Below, piece after piece: positions 12,075 to 27,141 of a DNA stretch of 64,000 bases. Position 1 is the stretch's first letter. Each line of letters starts with the position of its first letter. The DNA comes from Rhopalosiphum padi (Eukaryota; Arthropoda; Insecta; Hemiptera; Aphididae): the NCBI RefSeq assembly GCF_020882245.1, contig NW_026870018.1:29923-93922 (forward strand), written 5' to 3'. The position numbers and the translations under genes were made by a program. The notes under the pieces are model-generated. The model saw only the letters and a list, made by a program, of their open reading frames with translations, searched no databases and was not told where the DNA came from.

Positions 12075-14433
12075 TAAAAACTATTTAAAACCATCAAATA
12101 CATTAAATTTAACATTTTTCCTTAACAACCCCCCCTAATAAACGATTTAACACCATCAAATACATTAAATTTAACATTTTTCCTTAACAACCCCCAATAA
12201 TAACCGATTTTATAAACCATCAAATACATTAAATTTAACATTTTTCCTTAACAATCCCCCATAATAAATGATTAAAAACCAGAAATTTCTTTAAAATGTA
12301 TTAAAAAAACCATTAATTCATCAAAAAACCCCATAATAATTGATTTAAATCCATCAATTATATTAAATTTAACATTTTTTCCTTAACAATCCCCATAATA
12401 AATGATTAAAAACCAGAAATTTCCTTAAAATGTATTAAAAAAACCATTAATTCATCAAAAAACCCCATAAAAACCGCTTTAAATCCATCAAATAAATTAA
12501 ATTTAACATTTTTCCGTAACAACCCCCATAATAAATGATTAAAAACCAGAAATTTCCTTAAAATGTATTAAAAAAAACCATTAATTCATCAAAAAACCCC
12601 ATAATAATTGATTTATATCCATCAAATAAATTAAATTTAACGTTTTTTCCTTAACAACCCCCAATAAAAACCTATTTAAAACCATCAAATACATTAAATT
12701 TAACATTTTTCCTTAACAAACCCCCATAATAAATGATTAAAAACCAGAAATTTCCTTAAAATGTATTAAAAAACCATTAATTCATCAAAAAACCCCATAA
12801 AAACCACTTTAAATCCATCAAATAAATTAAATTTAACATTTTTTCTCAACAAACCCCCATAATAAATTATTAAAAACCAGAAATTTCCTTAACATGTATT
12901 AAAAAACCATTAATTCATCAAAAAACCCCAATAATAACCGATTTAAAACCATCAAATACATTAAATTTAACATTTTTTCCTTAACAAACCCCCATAATAA
13001 ATGATAATAAACCAGAAATTTCCTTAAAATGTATTAAAAAACCATTAATTCATCAAAAAACCCCATAATAATTGATTTATATCCATCAAATAAATTAAAT
13101 TTAACGTTTTTCCTTAACAACCCCCAATAAAAAACTATTTAAAACCATCAAATACATTAAATTTAACATTTTTCCTTAACAACCCCCCAATAAAAACCTA
13201 TTTAAAACCATCAAATACATTAAATTTAACATTTTTCCTTAACAAACCCCCATAATAAATGATTATAAACCAGAAATTTCCTTAAAATGTATTAAAATAA
13301 CCATTAATTCATCGAAAAAACCCCATAATAATTGATTTAAATCCATCAATTATATTAAATTTAACATTTTTCCTTAACAACCCCCCATAATAAATGATTA
13401 AAAACCAGAAATTTCCTTAAAATGTATTAAAAAACCATTAATTCATCAAAAAAACCCCATAAAAACCGCTTTAAATCCATCAAATAAATTAAATTTAACG
13501 TTTTTCCTTAACAACCCCCAATAAAAAAACTATTTAAAACCATCAAATACATTAAATTTAACATTTTTCCTTAACAAACCCCCATAATAAATGATTAAAA
13601 AACCAGAAATTTCCTTAAAATGTATTAAAAAAAACATTTAATTCATCAAAAAAACTTCATAATAATTGATTAATATCCATCAAATAAATTAAATTTAACA
13701 TTTTTCCTTAACAACCCCCAATAATAACCGATTTAAAACCATCAAATACATTAAATTTAACATTTTTCCTTAACAAACCCCCATAATAAATGATTATAAA
13801 CCAGAAATTTCCTTAAAATGTATTAAAAAAACCATTAATTCATCAAAAACCCCATAATAATTGATTTAAATCCATCAATTATATTAAATTTAACATTTTT
13901 CCTTAACAATCCCCCATAATAAATGATTAAAAACCAGAAATTTCCTTAAAATGTATTAAAAAACCATTAATTCTTCAAAAAACCCCATAAAAACCGCTTT
14001 AAATCCATCAAATAAATTAAATTTAACATTTTTTCTCAACAAACCCCCATAATAAAATTATTAAAAACCAGAAATTTCCTTAACATGTATTAAAAAACCA
14101 TTTTATTCATCAAAAAACTTCATAATAATTGATTAATATCCATCAAATAAATTAAATTTAACATTTTTCCTTAACAACCCCCAATAATAACCGATTTAAA
14201 ACCATCAATACATTAAATTTAACATTTTTCCTTAACAAACCCCCATAATAAATTATTAAAAACCAGAAATTTCCTTAACATGTATTAAAAAACCATTAAT
14301 TCATCAAAAAACCCCATAATAATTGATTTATATCCATCAAATAAATTAAATTTAACGTTTTTCCTTAACAACCCCCAATAAAAAACTATTTAAAACCATC
14401 AAATACATTAAATTTAACATTTTTCCTTAACAA
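12075..14433 (-). repeat. Right-arm segment next to the gap, irregular order
   Basis: Ordinary right-arm units, starting inside an S1 short unit and then S2 (C-run at 12129-12135), S3-like and long units. The order does not match the neighbouring 4.4-kb repeat in a single register. Homopolymer lengths vary more than in the 25-55 kb region (for example AACATTTTTTCC, GATTTTATAAACC near 12208, CATCGAAAAAACC near 13312). No feature other than satellite is seen. Confidence 0.8.
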
Positions 14434-17400
14434 CCCCCCCTAATAAACGATTTAACACCATCAAATACATTAAATTTAACATTTTTCCTTAACAACCCCC
14501 AATAATAACCGATTTTAAAACCATCAAATACATTAAATTTAACATTTTTCCTTAACAAACCCCCATAATAAATGATTATAAACCAGAAATTTCCTTAAAA
14601 TGTATTAAAAAAACCATTAATTCATCAAAAAACCCCATAATAATTGATTTTAAATCCATCAATTATATTAAATTTAACATTTTTCCTTAACAATCCCCCA
14701 TAATAAATGATTAAAAACCAGAAATTTCCTTAAAATGTATTAAAAAACCATTAATTCATCAAAAAACCCCATAAAAACCGCTTTAAATCCATCAAATAAA
14801 TTAAATTTAACATTTTTTCTCAACAAACCCCCATAATAAATTATTAAAAACCAGAAATTTCCTTAACATGTATTAAAAAACCATTTATTCATCAAAAAAC
14901 TTCATAATAATTGATTAATATCCATCAAATAAATTAAATTTAACATTTTTTCCTTAACAACCCCCAATAATAACCGATTTAAAACCATCAAATACATTAA
15001 ATTTAACATTTTTCCTTAACAAACCCCCATAATAAATTATTAAAAACCAGGAAATTTCCTTAACATGTATTAAAAAACCATTAATTCATCAAAAAACCCC
15101 ATAATAATTGATTTATATCCATCAAATAAATTAAATTTAACGTTTTTCCTTAACAACCCCCAATAAAAAACTATTTAAAACCATCAAATACATTAAATTT
15201 AACATTTTTCCTTAACAACCCCCCCTAATAAACGATTTAACAACCATCAAATACATTAAATTTAACATTTTTCCTTAACAACCCCCAATAATAACCGATT
15301 TAAAACCATCAAATACATTAAATTTAACATTTTTCCTTAACAAACCCCCATAATAAATGATTATAAACCAGAAATTTCCTTAAAATGTATTAAAAAACCA
15401 TTAATTCATCAAAAAAACCCCCATAATAATTGATTTATATCCATCAAATAAATTAAATTTAACGTTTTTCCTTAACAACCCCCAATAAAAAACTATTTAA
15501 AACCATCAAATACATTAAATTTAACATTTTTCCTTAACAAACCCCCATAATAAATGATTAAAAACCAGAAATTTCCTTAAAATGTATTAAAAAAACCATT
15601 AATTCATCAAAAAACCCCATAAAAACCGCTTTAAATCCATCAAATAAATTAAATTTAACATTTTTTCTCAACAAACCCCCATAATAAATTATTAAAAACC
15701 AGAAATTTCCTTAACATGTATTAAAAAACCATTAATTCATCAAAAAACCCCAATAATAACCGATTTTAAAACCATCAAATACATTAAATTTAACATTTTT
15801 CCTTAACAAACCCCCATAATAAATGATTAAAAACCAGAAATTTCCTTAAAATATATTAAAAAAACATTTAATTCATCAAAAAACTTCATAATAATTGATT
15901 AATATCCATCAAATAAATTAAATTTAACATTTTTCCTTAACAACCCCCAATAATAACCGATTTAAAACCATCAAATACATTAAATTTAACATTTTTCCTT
16001 AACAAACCCCCATAATAAATGATTATAAACCAGAAATTTCCTTAAAATGTATTAAAAAAACCATTAATTCATCAAAAAACTCCATAATAATTGATTTAAA
16101 TCCATCAATTATATTAAATTTAACATTTTTCCTTAACAACCCCCCATAATAAATGATTAAAAACCAGAAATTTCCTTAAAATGTATTAAAAAAACCATTA
16201 ATTCATCAAAAAACCCCATAAAAAACCGCTTTAAATCCATAAAATAAATTAAATTTAACATTTTTTCTCAACAAACCCCCATAATAAATTATTAAAAACC
16301 AGAAATTTCCTTAACATGTATTAAAAAAACCATTTATTCATCAAAAAAACTCCATAAAAACCGCTTTAAAATCCATCAAATAAATTAAATTTAACATTTT
16401 TCCTTAACAACCCCCAATAATAACCGATTTAAAACCATCAAATACATTAAATTTAACATTTTTCCTTAACAAACCCCCATAATAAATTATTAAAAACCAG
16501 AAATTTCCTTAACATGTATTAAAAAAACCATTAATTCATCAAAAAACCCCATAATAATTGATTTAAATCCATCAAATAAATTAAATTTAACATTTTTCCT
16601 TAACAACCCCCATAATAAATGATTAAAAACCAGAAATTTCCTTAAAATGTATTAAAAAAACCATTAATTCATCAAAAAACCCCATAATAATTGATTTATA
16701 TCCATCAAATAAATTAAATTTAACGTTTTTCCTTAACAACCCCCAATAAAAAACTATTTAAAAACCATCAAATACATTAAATTTAACATTTTTCCTTAAC
16801 AAACCCCCATAATAAATGATTAAAAACCAGAAATTTCCTTAAAATGTATTAAAAAAACCATTAATTCATCAAAAAACCCCATAAAAACCGCTTTAAATCC
16901 ATCAAATAAATTAAATTTAACATTTTTTTCTCAACAAACCCCCCATAATAAATTATTAAAAACCAGAAATTTCCTTAACATGTATTAAAAAAACCATTAA
17001 TTCATCAAAAAACCCCATAATAATTGATTTATATCCATCAAATAAATTAAATTTAACGTTTTTCCTTAACAAACCCCAATAAAAAACTATTTAAAACCAT
17101 CAAATACATTAAATTTAACATTTTTCCTTAACAACCCCCCCTAATAAACGATTTAACACCATCAAATACATTAAATTTAACATTTTTCCTTAACAAACCC
17201 CCATAATAAATGATTAAAAACCAGAAATTTCCTTAAAATGTATTAAAAAAACCATTAATTCATCAAAAAACCCCCAATAATAACCGATTTAAAAACCATC
17301 AAATACATTAAATTTAACATTTTTTCCTTAACAAACCCCCATAATAAATGATTAAAAACCAGAAATTTCCTTAAAATATATTAAAAAAACATTTAATTCA

Positions 17401-17679
17401 TCAAAAAAACTTCATAATAATTGATTAATATCCATCAAATAAATTAAATTTAACATTTTTCCTTAACAACCCCCAATAATAACCGATTTAAAACCATCAA
17501 ATACATTAAATTTAACATTTTTCCTTAACAAACCCCCATAATAAATGATTATAAACCAGAAATTTCCTTAAAATGTATTAAAAAAACCATTAATTCATCA
17601 AAAAAACCCCATAATAATTGATTTAAATCCATCAATTATATTAAATTTAACATTTTTCCTTAACAACCCCCCCATAATA

Positions 17680-17700
17680 AATGATTATAGAAATTTCCTT
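17680..17700 (-). repeat. Unit with a 5-bp internal deletion
   Basis: The usual GATTATAAACCAGAAATTT is here GATTATAGAAATTT, which lacks AACCA. I saw no other unit with this deletion, so it is a useful single-copy landmark in the array. Confidence 0.7.
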
Positions 17701-18054
17701 AAAAATGTATTAAAAAACCATTAATTCATCAAAAAACCCCAATAATAACCGATTTAAAACCATCAAATACATTAAATTTAACATTTTTCCTTAACAAACC
17801 CCCATAATAAATGATTAAAAACCAGAAATTTCCTTAAAATATATTAAAAAAACATTTAATTCATCAAAAAACTTCATAATAATTGATTAATATCCATCAA
17901 ATAAATTAAATTTAACATTTTTCCTTAACAACCCCCAATAATAACCGATTTAAAACCATCAAATACATTAAATTTAACATTTTTCCTTAACAAACCCCCA
18001 TAATAAATGATTATAAACCAGAAATTTCCTTAAAATGTATTAAAAAAACCATTA

Positions 18055-18090
18055 ATTCATCAAACAACCCCCAATAAAAAACTATTTAAA
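18055..18090 (-). repeat. Hybrid junction: module B joined to an S1 short unit
   Basis: ATTCATCAAACAACCCCCAAT joins the start of module B (ATTCATCAAA) to CAACCCCCAATAAAAAACT of an S1 unit, skipping the rest of the A module. It is the same kind of module swap as at 3841 but with a different breakpoint, and I saw it only once in the window. Confidence 0.75.
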
Positions 18091-18850
18091 ACCATCAAAT
18101 ACATTAAATTTAACATTTTTCCTTAACAAACCCCCATAATAAATGATTATAAACCAGAAATTTCCTTAAAATGTATTAAAAAACCATTAATTCATCAAAA
18201 AACCCCATAATAATTGATTTAAATCCATCAATTATATTAAATTTAACATTTTTCCTTAACAATCCCCCATAATAAATGATTATAAACCAGAAATTTGCTA
18301 AAAATGTATTAAAAATACCATTAATTCATCAAAAAACCCCATAATAATTGATTTATATCCATCAAATAAATTAAATTTAACGTTTTTCCTTAACAACCCC
18401 CAATAAAAAACTATTTAAAACCATCAAATACATTAAATTTAACATTTTTCCTTAACAAACCCCCATAATAAATGATTAAAAACCAGAAATTTCCTTAAAA
18501 TATATTAAAAAAAACATTTAATTCATCAAAAAACTTCATAATAATTGATTAATATCCATCAAATAAATTAAATTTAACATTTTTCCTTAACAACCCCCAA
18601 TAATAACCGATTTAAAACCATCAAATACATTAAATTTAACATTTTTCCTTAACAAACCCCCATAATAAATTATTAAAAACCAGAAATTTCCTTAACATGT
18701 ATTAAAAAACCATTAATTCATCAAAAAACCCCATAATAATTGATTTATATCCATCAAATAAATTAAATTTAACGTTTTTCCTTAACAACCCCCAATAAAA
18801 AACTATTTAAAACCATCAAATACATTAAATTTAACATTTTTCCTTAACAA

Positions 18851-21800
18851 CCCCCCCCTAATAAACGATTTAACACCATCAAATACATTAAATTTAACAT
18901 TTTTCCTTAACAACCCCCAATAATAACCGATTTAAAACCATCAAATACATTAAATTTAACATTTTTCCTTAACAAACCCCCATAATAAATGATTATAAAC
19001 CAGAAATTTCCTTAAAATGTATTAAAAAAACCATTAATTCATCAAAAAAACCCCATAATAATTGATTTAAATCCATCAATTATATTAAATTTAACATTTT
19101 TCCTTAACAATCCCCCATAATAAATGATTAAAAACCAGAAATTTCCTTAAAATGTATTAAAAAAACCATTAATTCATCAAAAAACCCCATAAAAACCGCT
19201 TTAAATCCATCAAATAAATTAAATTTAACATTTTTTCTCAACAAACCCCAATAATAAATTATTAAAAACCAGAAATTTCCTTAACATGTATTAAAAAACC
19301 ATTTATTCATCAAAAAACTTCATAATAATTGATTAATATCCATCAAATAAATTAAATTTAACATTTTTCCTTAACAACCCCCAATAATAACCGATTTAAA
19401 ACCATCAAATACATTAAATTTAACATTTTTCCTTAACAAACCCCCATAATAAATTATTAAAAACCAGAAATTTCCTTAACATGTATTAAAAAACCATTAA
19501 TTCATCAAAAAACCCCATAATAATTGATTTATATCCATCAAATAAATTAAATTTAACGTTTTTCCTTAACAACCCCCAATAAAAAACTATTTAAAACCAT
19601 CAAATACATTAAATTTAACATTTTTCCTTAACAACCCCCCCTAATAAACGATTTAACACCATCAAATACATTAAATTTAACATTTTTCCTTAACAACCCC
19701 CAATAATAACCGATTTAAAACCATCAAATACATTAAATTTAACATTTTTCCTTAACAAACCCCCATAATAAATGATTATAAACCAGAAATTTCCTTAAAA
19801 TGTATTAAAAAACCATTAATTCATCAAAAAACCCCATAATAATTGATTTATATCCATCAAATAAATTAAATTTAACGTTTTTCCTTAACAACCCCCAATA
19901 AAAAACTATTTAAAACCATCAAATACATTAAATTTAACATTTTTCCTTAACAAACCCCCATAATAAATGATTAAAAACCAGAAATTTCCTTAAAATGTAT
20001 TAAAAAAACCATTAATTCATCAAAAAACCCCATAAAAACCGCTTTAAATCCATCAAATAAATTAAATTTAACATTTTTTCTCAACAAACCCCCATAATAA
20101 ATTATTAAAAACCAGAAATTTCCTTAACATGTATTAAAAAACCATTAATTCATCAAAAAACCCCAATAATAACCGATTTAAAAACCATCAAATACATTAA
20201 ATTTAACATTTTTTCCTTAACAAACCCCCATAATAAATGATTAAAAACCAGAAATTTCCTTAAAATATATTAAAAAAACATTTAATTCATCAAAAAACTT
20301 CATAATAATTGATTAATATCCATCAAATAAATTAAATTTAACATTTTTCCTTAACAACCCCCAATAATAACCGATTTAAAACCATCAAATACATTAAATT
20401 TAACATTTTTCCTTAACAAACCCCCATAATAAATGATTATAAACCAGAAATTTCCTTAAAATGTATTAAAAAAACCATTAATTCATCAAAAAACTCCATA
20501 ATAATTGATTTAAATCCATCAATTATATTAAATTTAACATTTTTCCTTAACAACCCCCCATAATAAATGATTAAAAACCAGAAATTTCCTTAAAATGTAT
20601 TAAAAAACCATTAATTCATCAAAAAACCCCATAAAAACCGCTTTAAATCCATAAAATAAATTAAATTTAACATTTTTTCTCAACAAACCCCCATAATAAA
20701 TTATTAAAAACCAGAAATTTCCTTAACATGTATTAAAAAAACCATTTATTCATCAAAAAACTCCATAAAAACCGCTTTAAATCCATCAAATAAATTAAAT
20801 TTAACATTTTTCCTTAACAACCCCCAATAATAACCGATTTAAAACCATCAAATACATTAAATTTAACATTTTTCCTTAACAAACCCCCATAATAAATTAT
20901 TAAAAACCAGAAATTTCCTTAACATGTATTAAAAAAACCATTAATTCATCAAAAAACCCCATAATAATTGATTTAAATCCATCAAATAAATTAAATTTAA
21001 CATTTTTCCTTAACAACCCCCATAATAAATGATTAAAAACCAGAAATTTCCTTAAAATGTATTAAAAAAAACCATTAATTCATCAAAAAACCCCATAATA
21101 ATTGATTTATATCCATCAAATAAATTAAATTTAACGTTTTTCCTTAACAACCCCCAATAAAAAACTATTTAAAACCATCAAATACATTAAATTTAACATT
21201 TTTCCTTAACAAACCCCCATAATAAATGATTAAAAACCAGAAATTTCCTTAAAATGTATTAAAAAACCATTAATTCATCAAAAAACCCCATAAAAAACCG
21301 CTTTAAATCCATCAAATAAATTAAATTTAACATTTTTTCTCAACAAACCCCCATAATAAATTATTAAAAACCAGAAATTTCCTTCACATGTATTAAAAAA
21401 CCATTAATTCATCAAAAAACCCCATAATAATTGATTTATATCCATCAAATAAATTAAATTTAACGTTTTTCCTTAACAAACCCCAATAAAAAACTATTTA
21501 AAACCATCAAATACATTAAATTTAACATTTTTCCTTAACAACCCCCCCTAATAAACGATTTAAACACCATCAAATACATTAAATTTAACATTTTTCCTTA
21601 ACAAACCCCCATAATAAATGATTAAAAACCAGAAATTTCCTTAAAATGTATTAAAAAAACCATTAATTCATCAAAAAACCCCAATAATAACCGATTTAAA
21701 ACCATCAAATACATTAAATTTAACATTTTTCCTTAACAAACCCCCATAATAAATGATTAAAAACCAGAAATTTCCTTAAAATATATTAAAAAAACATTTA

Positions 21801-23257
21801 ATTCATCAAAAAACTTCATAATAATTGATTAATATCCATCAAATAAATTAAATTTAACATTTTTCCTTAACAACCCCCAATAATAACCGATTTAAAACCA
21901 TCAAATACATTAAATTTAACATTTTTCCTTAACAAACCCCCATAATAAATGATTATAAACCAGAAATTTCCTTAAAATGTATTAAAAAAAACCATTAATT
22001 CATCAAAAAAACCCCATAATAATTGATTTAAATCCATCAATTATATTAAATTTAACATTTTTCCTTAACAACCCCCCATAATAAATGATTAAAAACCAGA
22101 AATTTCCTTAAAATGTATTAAAAAACCATTAATTCATCAAAAAACCCCATAAAAACCGCTTTAAATCCATAAAATAAATTAAATTTAAAATTTTTTCTCA
22201 ACAAACCCCCCATAATAAATTATTAAAAACCAGAAATTTCCTTAACATGTATTAAAAAAACCATTTATTCATCAAAAAACTCCATAAAAACCGCTTTAAA
22301 TCCATCAAATAAATTAAATTTAACATTTTTCCTTAACAACCCCCATAATAAATGATTAAAAACCAGAAATTTCCTTAAAATGTATTAAAAAAAACCATTA
22401 ATTCATCAAAAAACCCCATAATAATTGATTTATATCCATCAAATAAATTAAATTTAACGTTTTTCCTTAACAACCCCCAATAAAAAACTATTTAAAACCA
22501 TCAAATACATTAAATTTAACATTTTTTCCTTAACAAACCCCCATAATAAATGATTATAAACCAGAAATTTCCTTAAAATGTATTAAAAAACCATTAATTC
22601 ATCAAAAAACCCCATAATAATTGATTTAAATCCATCAATTATATTAAATTTAACATTTTTCCTTAACAATCCCCCATAATAAATGATTATAAACCAGAAA
22701 TTTGCTAAAAATGTATTAAAAATACCATTAATTCATCAAAAAAACCCCATAATAATTGATTTATATCCATCAAATAAATTAAATTTAACGTTTTTCCTTA
22801 ACAACCCCCAATAAAAAACTATTTAAAACCATCAAATACATTAAATTTAACATTTTTCCTTAACAAACCCCCATAATAAATGATTAAAAACCAGAAATTT
22901 CCTTAAAATATATTAAAAAAACATTTAATTCATCAAAAAACTTCATAATAATTGATTAATATCCATCAAATAAATTAAATTTAACATTTTTCCTTAACAA
23001 CCCCCAATAATAACCGATTTAAAACCATCAAATACATTAAATTTAACATTTTTCCTTAACAAACCCCCATAATAAATTATTAAAAACCAGAAATTTCCTT
23101 AACATGTATTAAAAAACCATTAATTCATCAAAAAACCCCATAATAATTGATTTATATCCATCAAATAAATTAAATTTAACGTTTTTCCTTAACAACCCCC
23201 AATAAAAAACTATTTAAAACCATCAAATACATTAAATTTAACATTTTTCCTTAACAA
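18851..23257 (-). repeat. 4.4-kb higher-order repeat, copy 2
   Basis: Directly follows copy 1. S2 landmarks are at 18851, 19635 and 21542, ending at the S2 at 23258. Length is 4,407 bp, 10 less than copy 1, explained by homopolymer differences. The S2 units at 18851 and 23258 both have an 8-C run, where most others have 7. The matching hybrid unit with ACCCCAATAATAACCG is near 20160. Confidence 0.92.
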
Positions 23258-26200
23258 CCCCCCCCTAATAAACGATTTAACACCATCAAATACATTAAAT
23301 TTAACATTTTTCCTTAACAACCCCCAATAATAACCGATTTAAAACCATCAAATACATTAAATTTAACATTTTTCCTTAACAAACCCCCATAATAAATGAT
23401 TATAAACCAGAAATTTCCTTAAAATGTATTAAAAAAAACCATTAATTCATCAAAAAACCCCATAATAATTGATTTAAATCCATCAATTATATTAAATTTA
23501 ACATTTTTCCTTAACAATCCCCCATAATAAATGATTAAAAACCAGAAATTTCCTTAAAATGTATTAAAAAAACCATTAATTCATCAAAAAACCCCATAAT
23601 AATTGATTTAAATCCATCAATTATATTAAATTTAACATTTTTCCTTAACAATCCCCCATAATAAATGATTATAAACCAGAAATTTGCTAAAAATGTATTA
23701 AAAATACCATTAATTCATCAAAAAACCCCATAATAATTGATTTATATCCATCAAATAAATTAAATTTAACGTTTTTTCCTTAACAACCCCCATAATAAAT
23801 GATTATAAACCAGAAATTTCCTTAAAATGTATTAAAAAAAACCATTAATTCATCAAAAAAACCCCATAATAATTGATTTAAATCCATCAATTATATTAAA
23901 TTTAACATTTTTCCTTAACAACCCCCCATAATAAATGATTAAAAACCAGAAATTTCCTTAAAATGTATTAAAAAACCATTAATTCATCAAAAAACCCCAT
24001 AAAAACCGCTTTAAATCCATCAAATAAATTAAATTTAACGTTTTTCCTTAACAACCCCCAATAAAAAACTATTTAAAACCATCAAATACATTAAATTTAA
24101 CATTTTTCCTTAACAAACCCCCATAATAAATGATTAAAAACCAGAAATTTCCTTAAAATATATTAAAAAAACATTTAATTCATCAAAAAACTTCATAATA
24201 ATTGATTAATATCCATCAAATAAATTAAATTTAACATTTTTCCTTAACAACCCCCAATAATAACCGATTTAAAACCATCAAATACATTAAATTTAACATT
24301 TTTCCTTAACAAACCCCCATAATAAATTATTAAAAACCAGAAATTTCCTTAACATGTATAAAAAACCATTAATTCATCAAAAAACCCCAATAATAACCGA
24401 TTTAAAACCATCAAATACATTAAATTTAACATTTTTCCTTAACAAACCCCCATAATAAATGATTAAAAACCAGAAATTTCCTTAAAATATATTAAAAAAA
24501 CATTTAATTCATCAAAAAACTTCATAATAATTGATTAATATCCATCAAATAAATTAAATTTAACATTTTTCCTTAACAACCCCCAATAATAACCGATTTA
24601 AAACCATCAAATACATTAAATTTAACATTTTTCCTTAACAAACCCCCATAATAAATGATTATAAACCAGAAATTTCCTTAAAATGTATTAAAAAAACCAT
24701 TAATTCATCAAAAAACCCCATAATAATTGATTTAAATCCATCAATTATATTAAATTTAACATTTTTCCTTAACAACCCCCCATAATAAATGATTAAAAAC
24801 CAGAAATTTCCTTAAAATGTATTAAAAAAACCATTAATTCATCAAAAAACCCCATAAAAACCGCTTTAAATCCATAAAATAAATTAAATTTAACATTTTT
24901 TCTCAACAAACCCCCATAATAAATTATTAAAAACCAGAAATTTCCTTAACATGTATTAAAAAACCATTTATTCATCAAAAAACTCCATAAAAACCGCTTT
25001 AAATCCATCAAATAAATTAAATTTAACATTTTTCCTTAACAACCCCCAATAATAACCGATTTAAAACCATCAAATACATTAAATTTAACATTTTTCCTTA
25101 ACAAACCCCCATAATAAATTATTAAAAACCAGAAATTTCCTTAACATGTATTAAAAAAACCATTAATTCATCAAAAAACCCCATAATAATTGATTTAAAT
25201 CCATCAAATAAATTAAATTTAACATTTTTCCTTAACAACCCCCATAATAAATGATTAAAAACCAGAAATTTCCTTAAAATGTATTAAAAAAACCATTAAT
25301 TCATCAAAAAAACCCCATAATAATTGATTTATATCCATCAAATAAATTAAATTTAACGTTTTTCCTTAACAACCCCCAATAAAAAACTATTTAAAACCAT
25401 CAAATACATTAAATTTAACATTTTTCCTTAACAACCCCCCCTAATAAACGATTTAACACCATCAAATACATTAAATTTAACATTTTTCCTTAACAAACCC
25501 CCATAATAAATGATTAAAAACCAGAAATTTCCTTAAAATGTATTAAAAAACCATTAATTCATCAAAAAACCCCAATAATAACCGATTTAAAACCATCAAA
25601 TACATTAAATTTAACATTTTTCCTTAACAAACCCCCATAATAAATGATTAAAAACCAGAAATTTCCTTAAAATATATTAAAAAAACATTTAATTCATCAA
25701 AAAACTTCATAATAATTGATTAATATCCATCAAATAAATTAAATTTAACATTTTTCCTTAACAACCCCCAATAATAACCGATTTAAAACCATCAAATACA
25801 TTAAATTTAACATTTTTCCTTAACAAACCCCCATAATAAATGATTATAAACCAGAAATTTCCTTAAAATGTATTAAAAAAACCATTAATTCATCAAAAAA
25901 CCCCATAATAATTGATTTAAATCCATCAATTATATTAAATTTAACATTTTTCCTTAACAACCCCCCATAATAAATGATTAAAAACCAGAAATTTCCTTAA
26001 AATGTATTAAAAAACCATTAATTCATCAAAAAACCCCATAAAAACCGCTTTAAATCCATAAAATAAATTAAATTTAAAATTTTTTCTCAACAAACCCCCA
26101 TAATAAATTATTAAAAACCAGAAATTTCCTTAACATGTATTAAAAAACCATTTATTCATCAAAAAACTCCATAAAAACCGCTTTAAATCCATCAAATAAA

Positions 26201-27141
26201 TTAAATTTAACATTTTTCCTTAACAACCCCCATAATAAATGATTAAAAACCAGAAATTTCCTTAAAATGTATTAAAAAAACCATTAATTCATCAAAAAAC
26301 CCCATAATAATTGATTTATATCCATCAAATAAATTAAATTTAACGTTTTTCCTTAACAACCCCCAATAAAAAACTATTTAAAACCATCAAATACATTAAA
26401 TTTAACATTTTTCCTTAACAAACCCCCATAATAAATGATTATAAACCAGAAATTTCCTTAAAATGTATTAAAAAACCATTAATTCATCAAAAAACCCCAT
26501 AATAATTGATTTAAATCCATCAATTATATTAAATTTAACATTTTTCCTTAACAATCCCCCATAATAAATGATTATAAACCAGAAATTTGCTAAAAATGTA
26601 TTAAAAATACCATTAATTCATCAAAAAACCCCATAATAATTGATTTATATCCATCAAATAAATTAAATTTAACGTTTTTCCTTAACAACCCCCAATAAAA
26701 AACTATTTAAAACCATCAAATACATTAAATTTAACATTTTTCCTTAACAAACCCCCATAATAAATGATTAAAAACCAGAAATTTCCTTAAAATATATTAA
26801 AAAAACATTTAATTCATCAAAAAACTTCATAATAATTGATTAATATCCATCAAATAAATTAAATTTAACATTTTTCCTTAACAACCCCCAATAATAACCG
26901 ATTTAAAACCATCAAATACATTAAATTTAACATTTTTCCTTAACAAACCCCCATAATAAATTATTAAAAACCAGAAATTTCCTTAACATGTATTAAAAAA
27001 CCATTAATTCATCAAAAAACCCCATAATAATTGATTTATATCCATCAAATAAATTAAATTTAACGTTTTTCCTTAACAACCCCCAATAAAAAACTATTTA
27101 AAACCATCAAATACATTAAATTTAACATTTTTCCTTAACAA

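Larger units (their letters stand above)
14434..18850 (-). repeat. 4.4-kb higher-order repeat, copy 1
   Basis: Bounded by the S2 landmark C-run at 14434. S2 landmarks lie at 14434, 15219 and 17135, then 18851, giving spacings of 785, 1916 and 1716. The next copy has spacings of 784, 1907 and 1716. The order of unit variants between landmarks is also the same over the parts compared, including long units with CTTCATAATAATTGATTAAT, the TTTTTTCTCAAC long units and a hybrid unit with ACCCCAATAATAACCG near 15745. Length is 4,417 bp. Confidence 0.92.

Noticed and set aside
11561..12115. Open frames across the gap on both strands
   Set aside because: They consist almost wholly of N and have no meaning.
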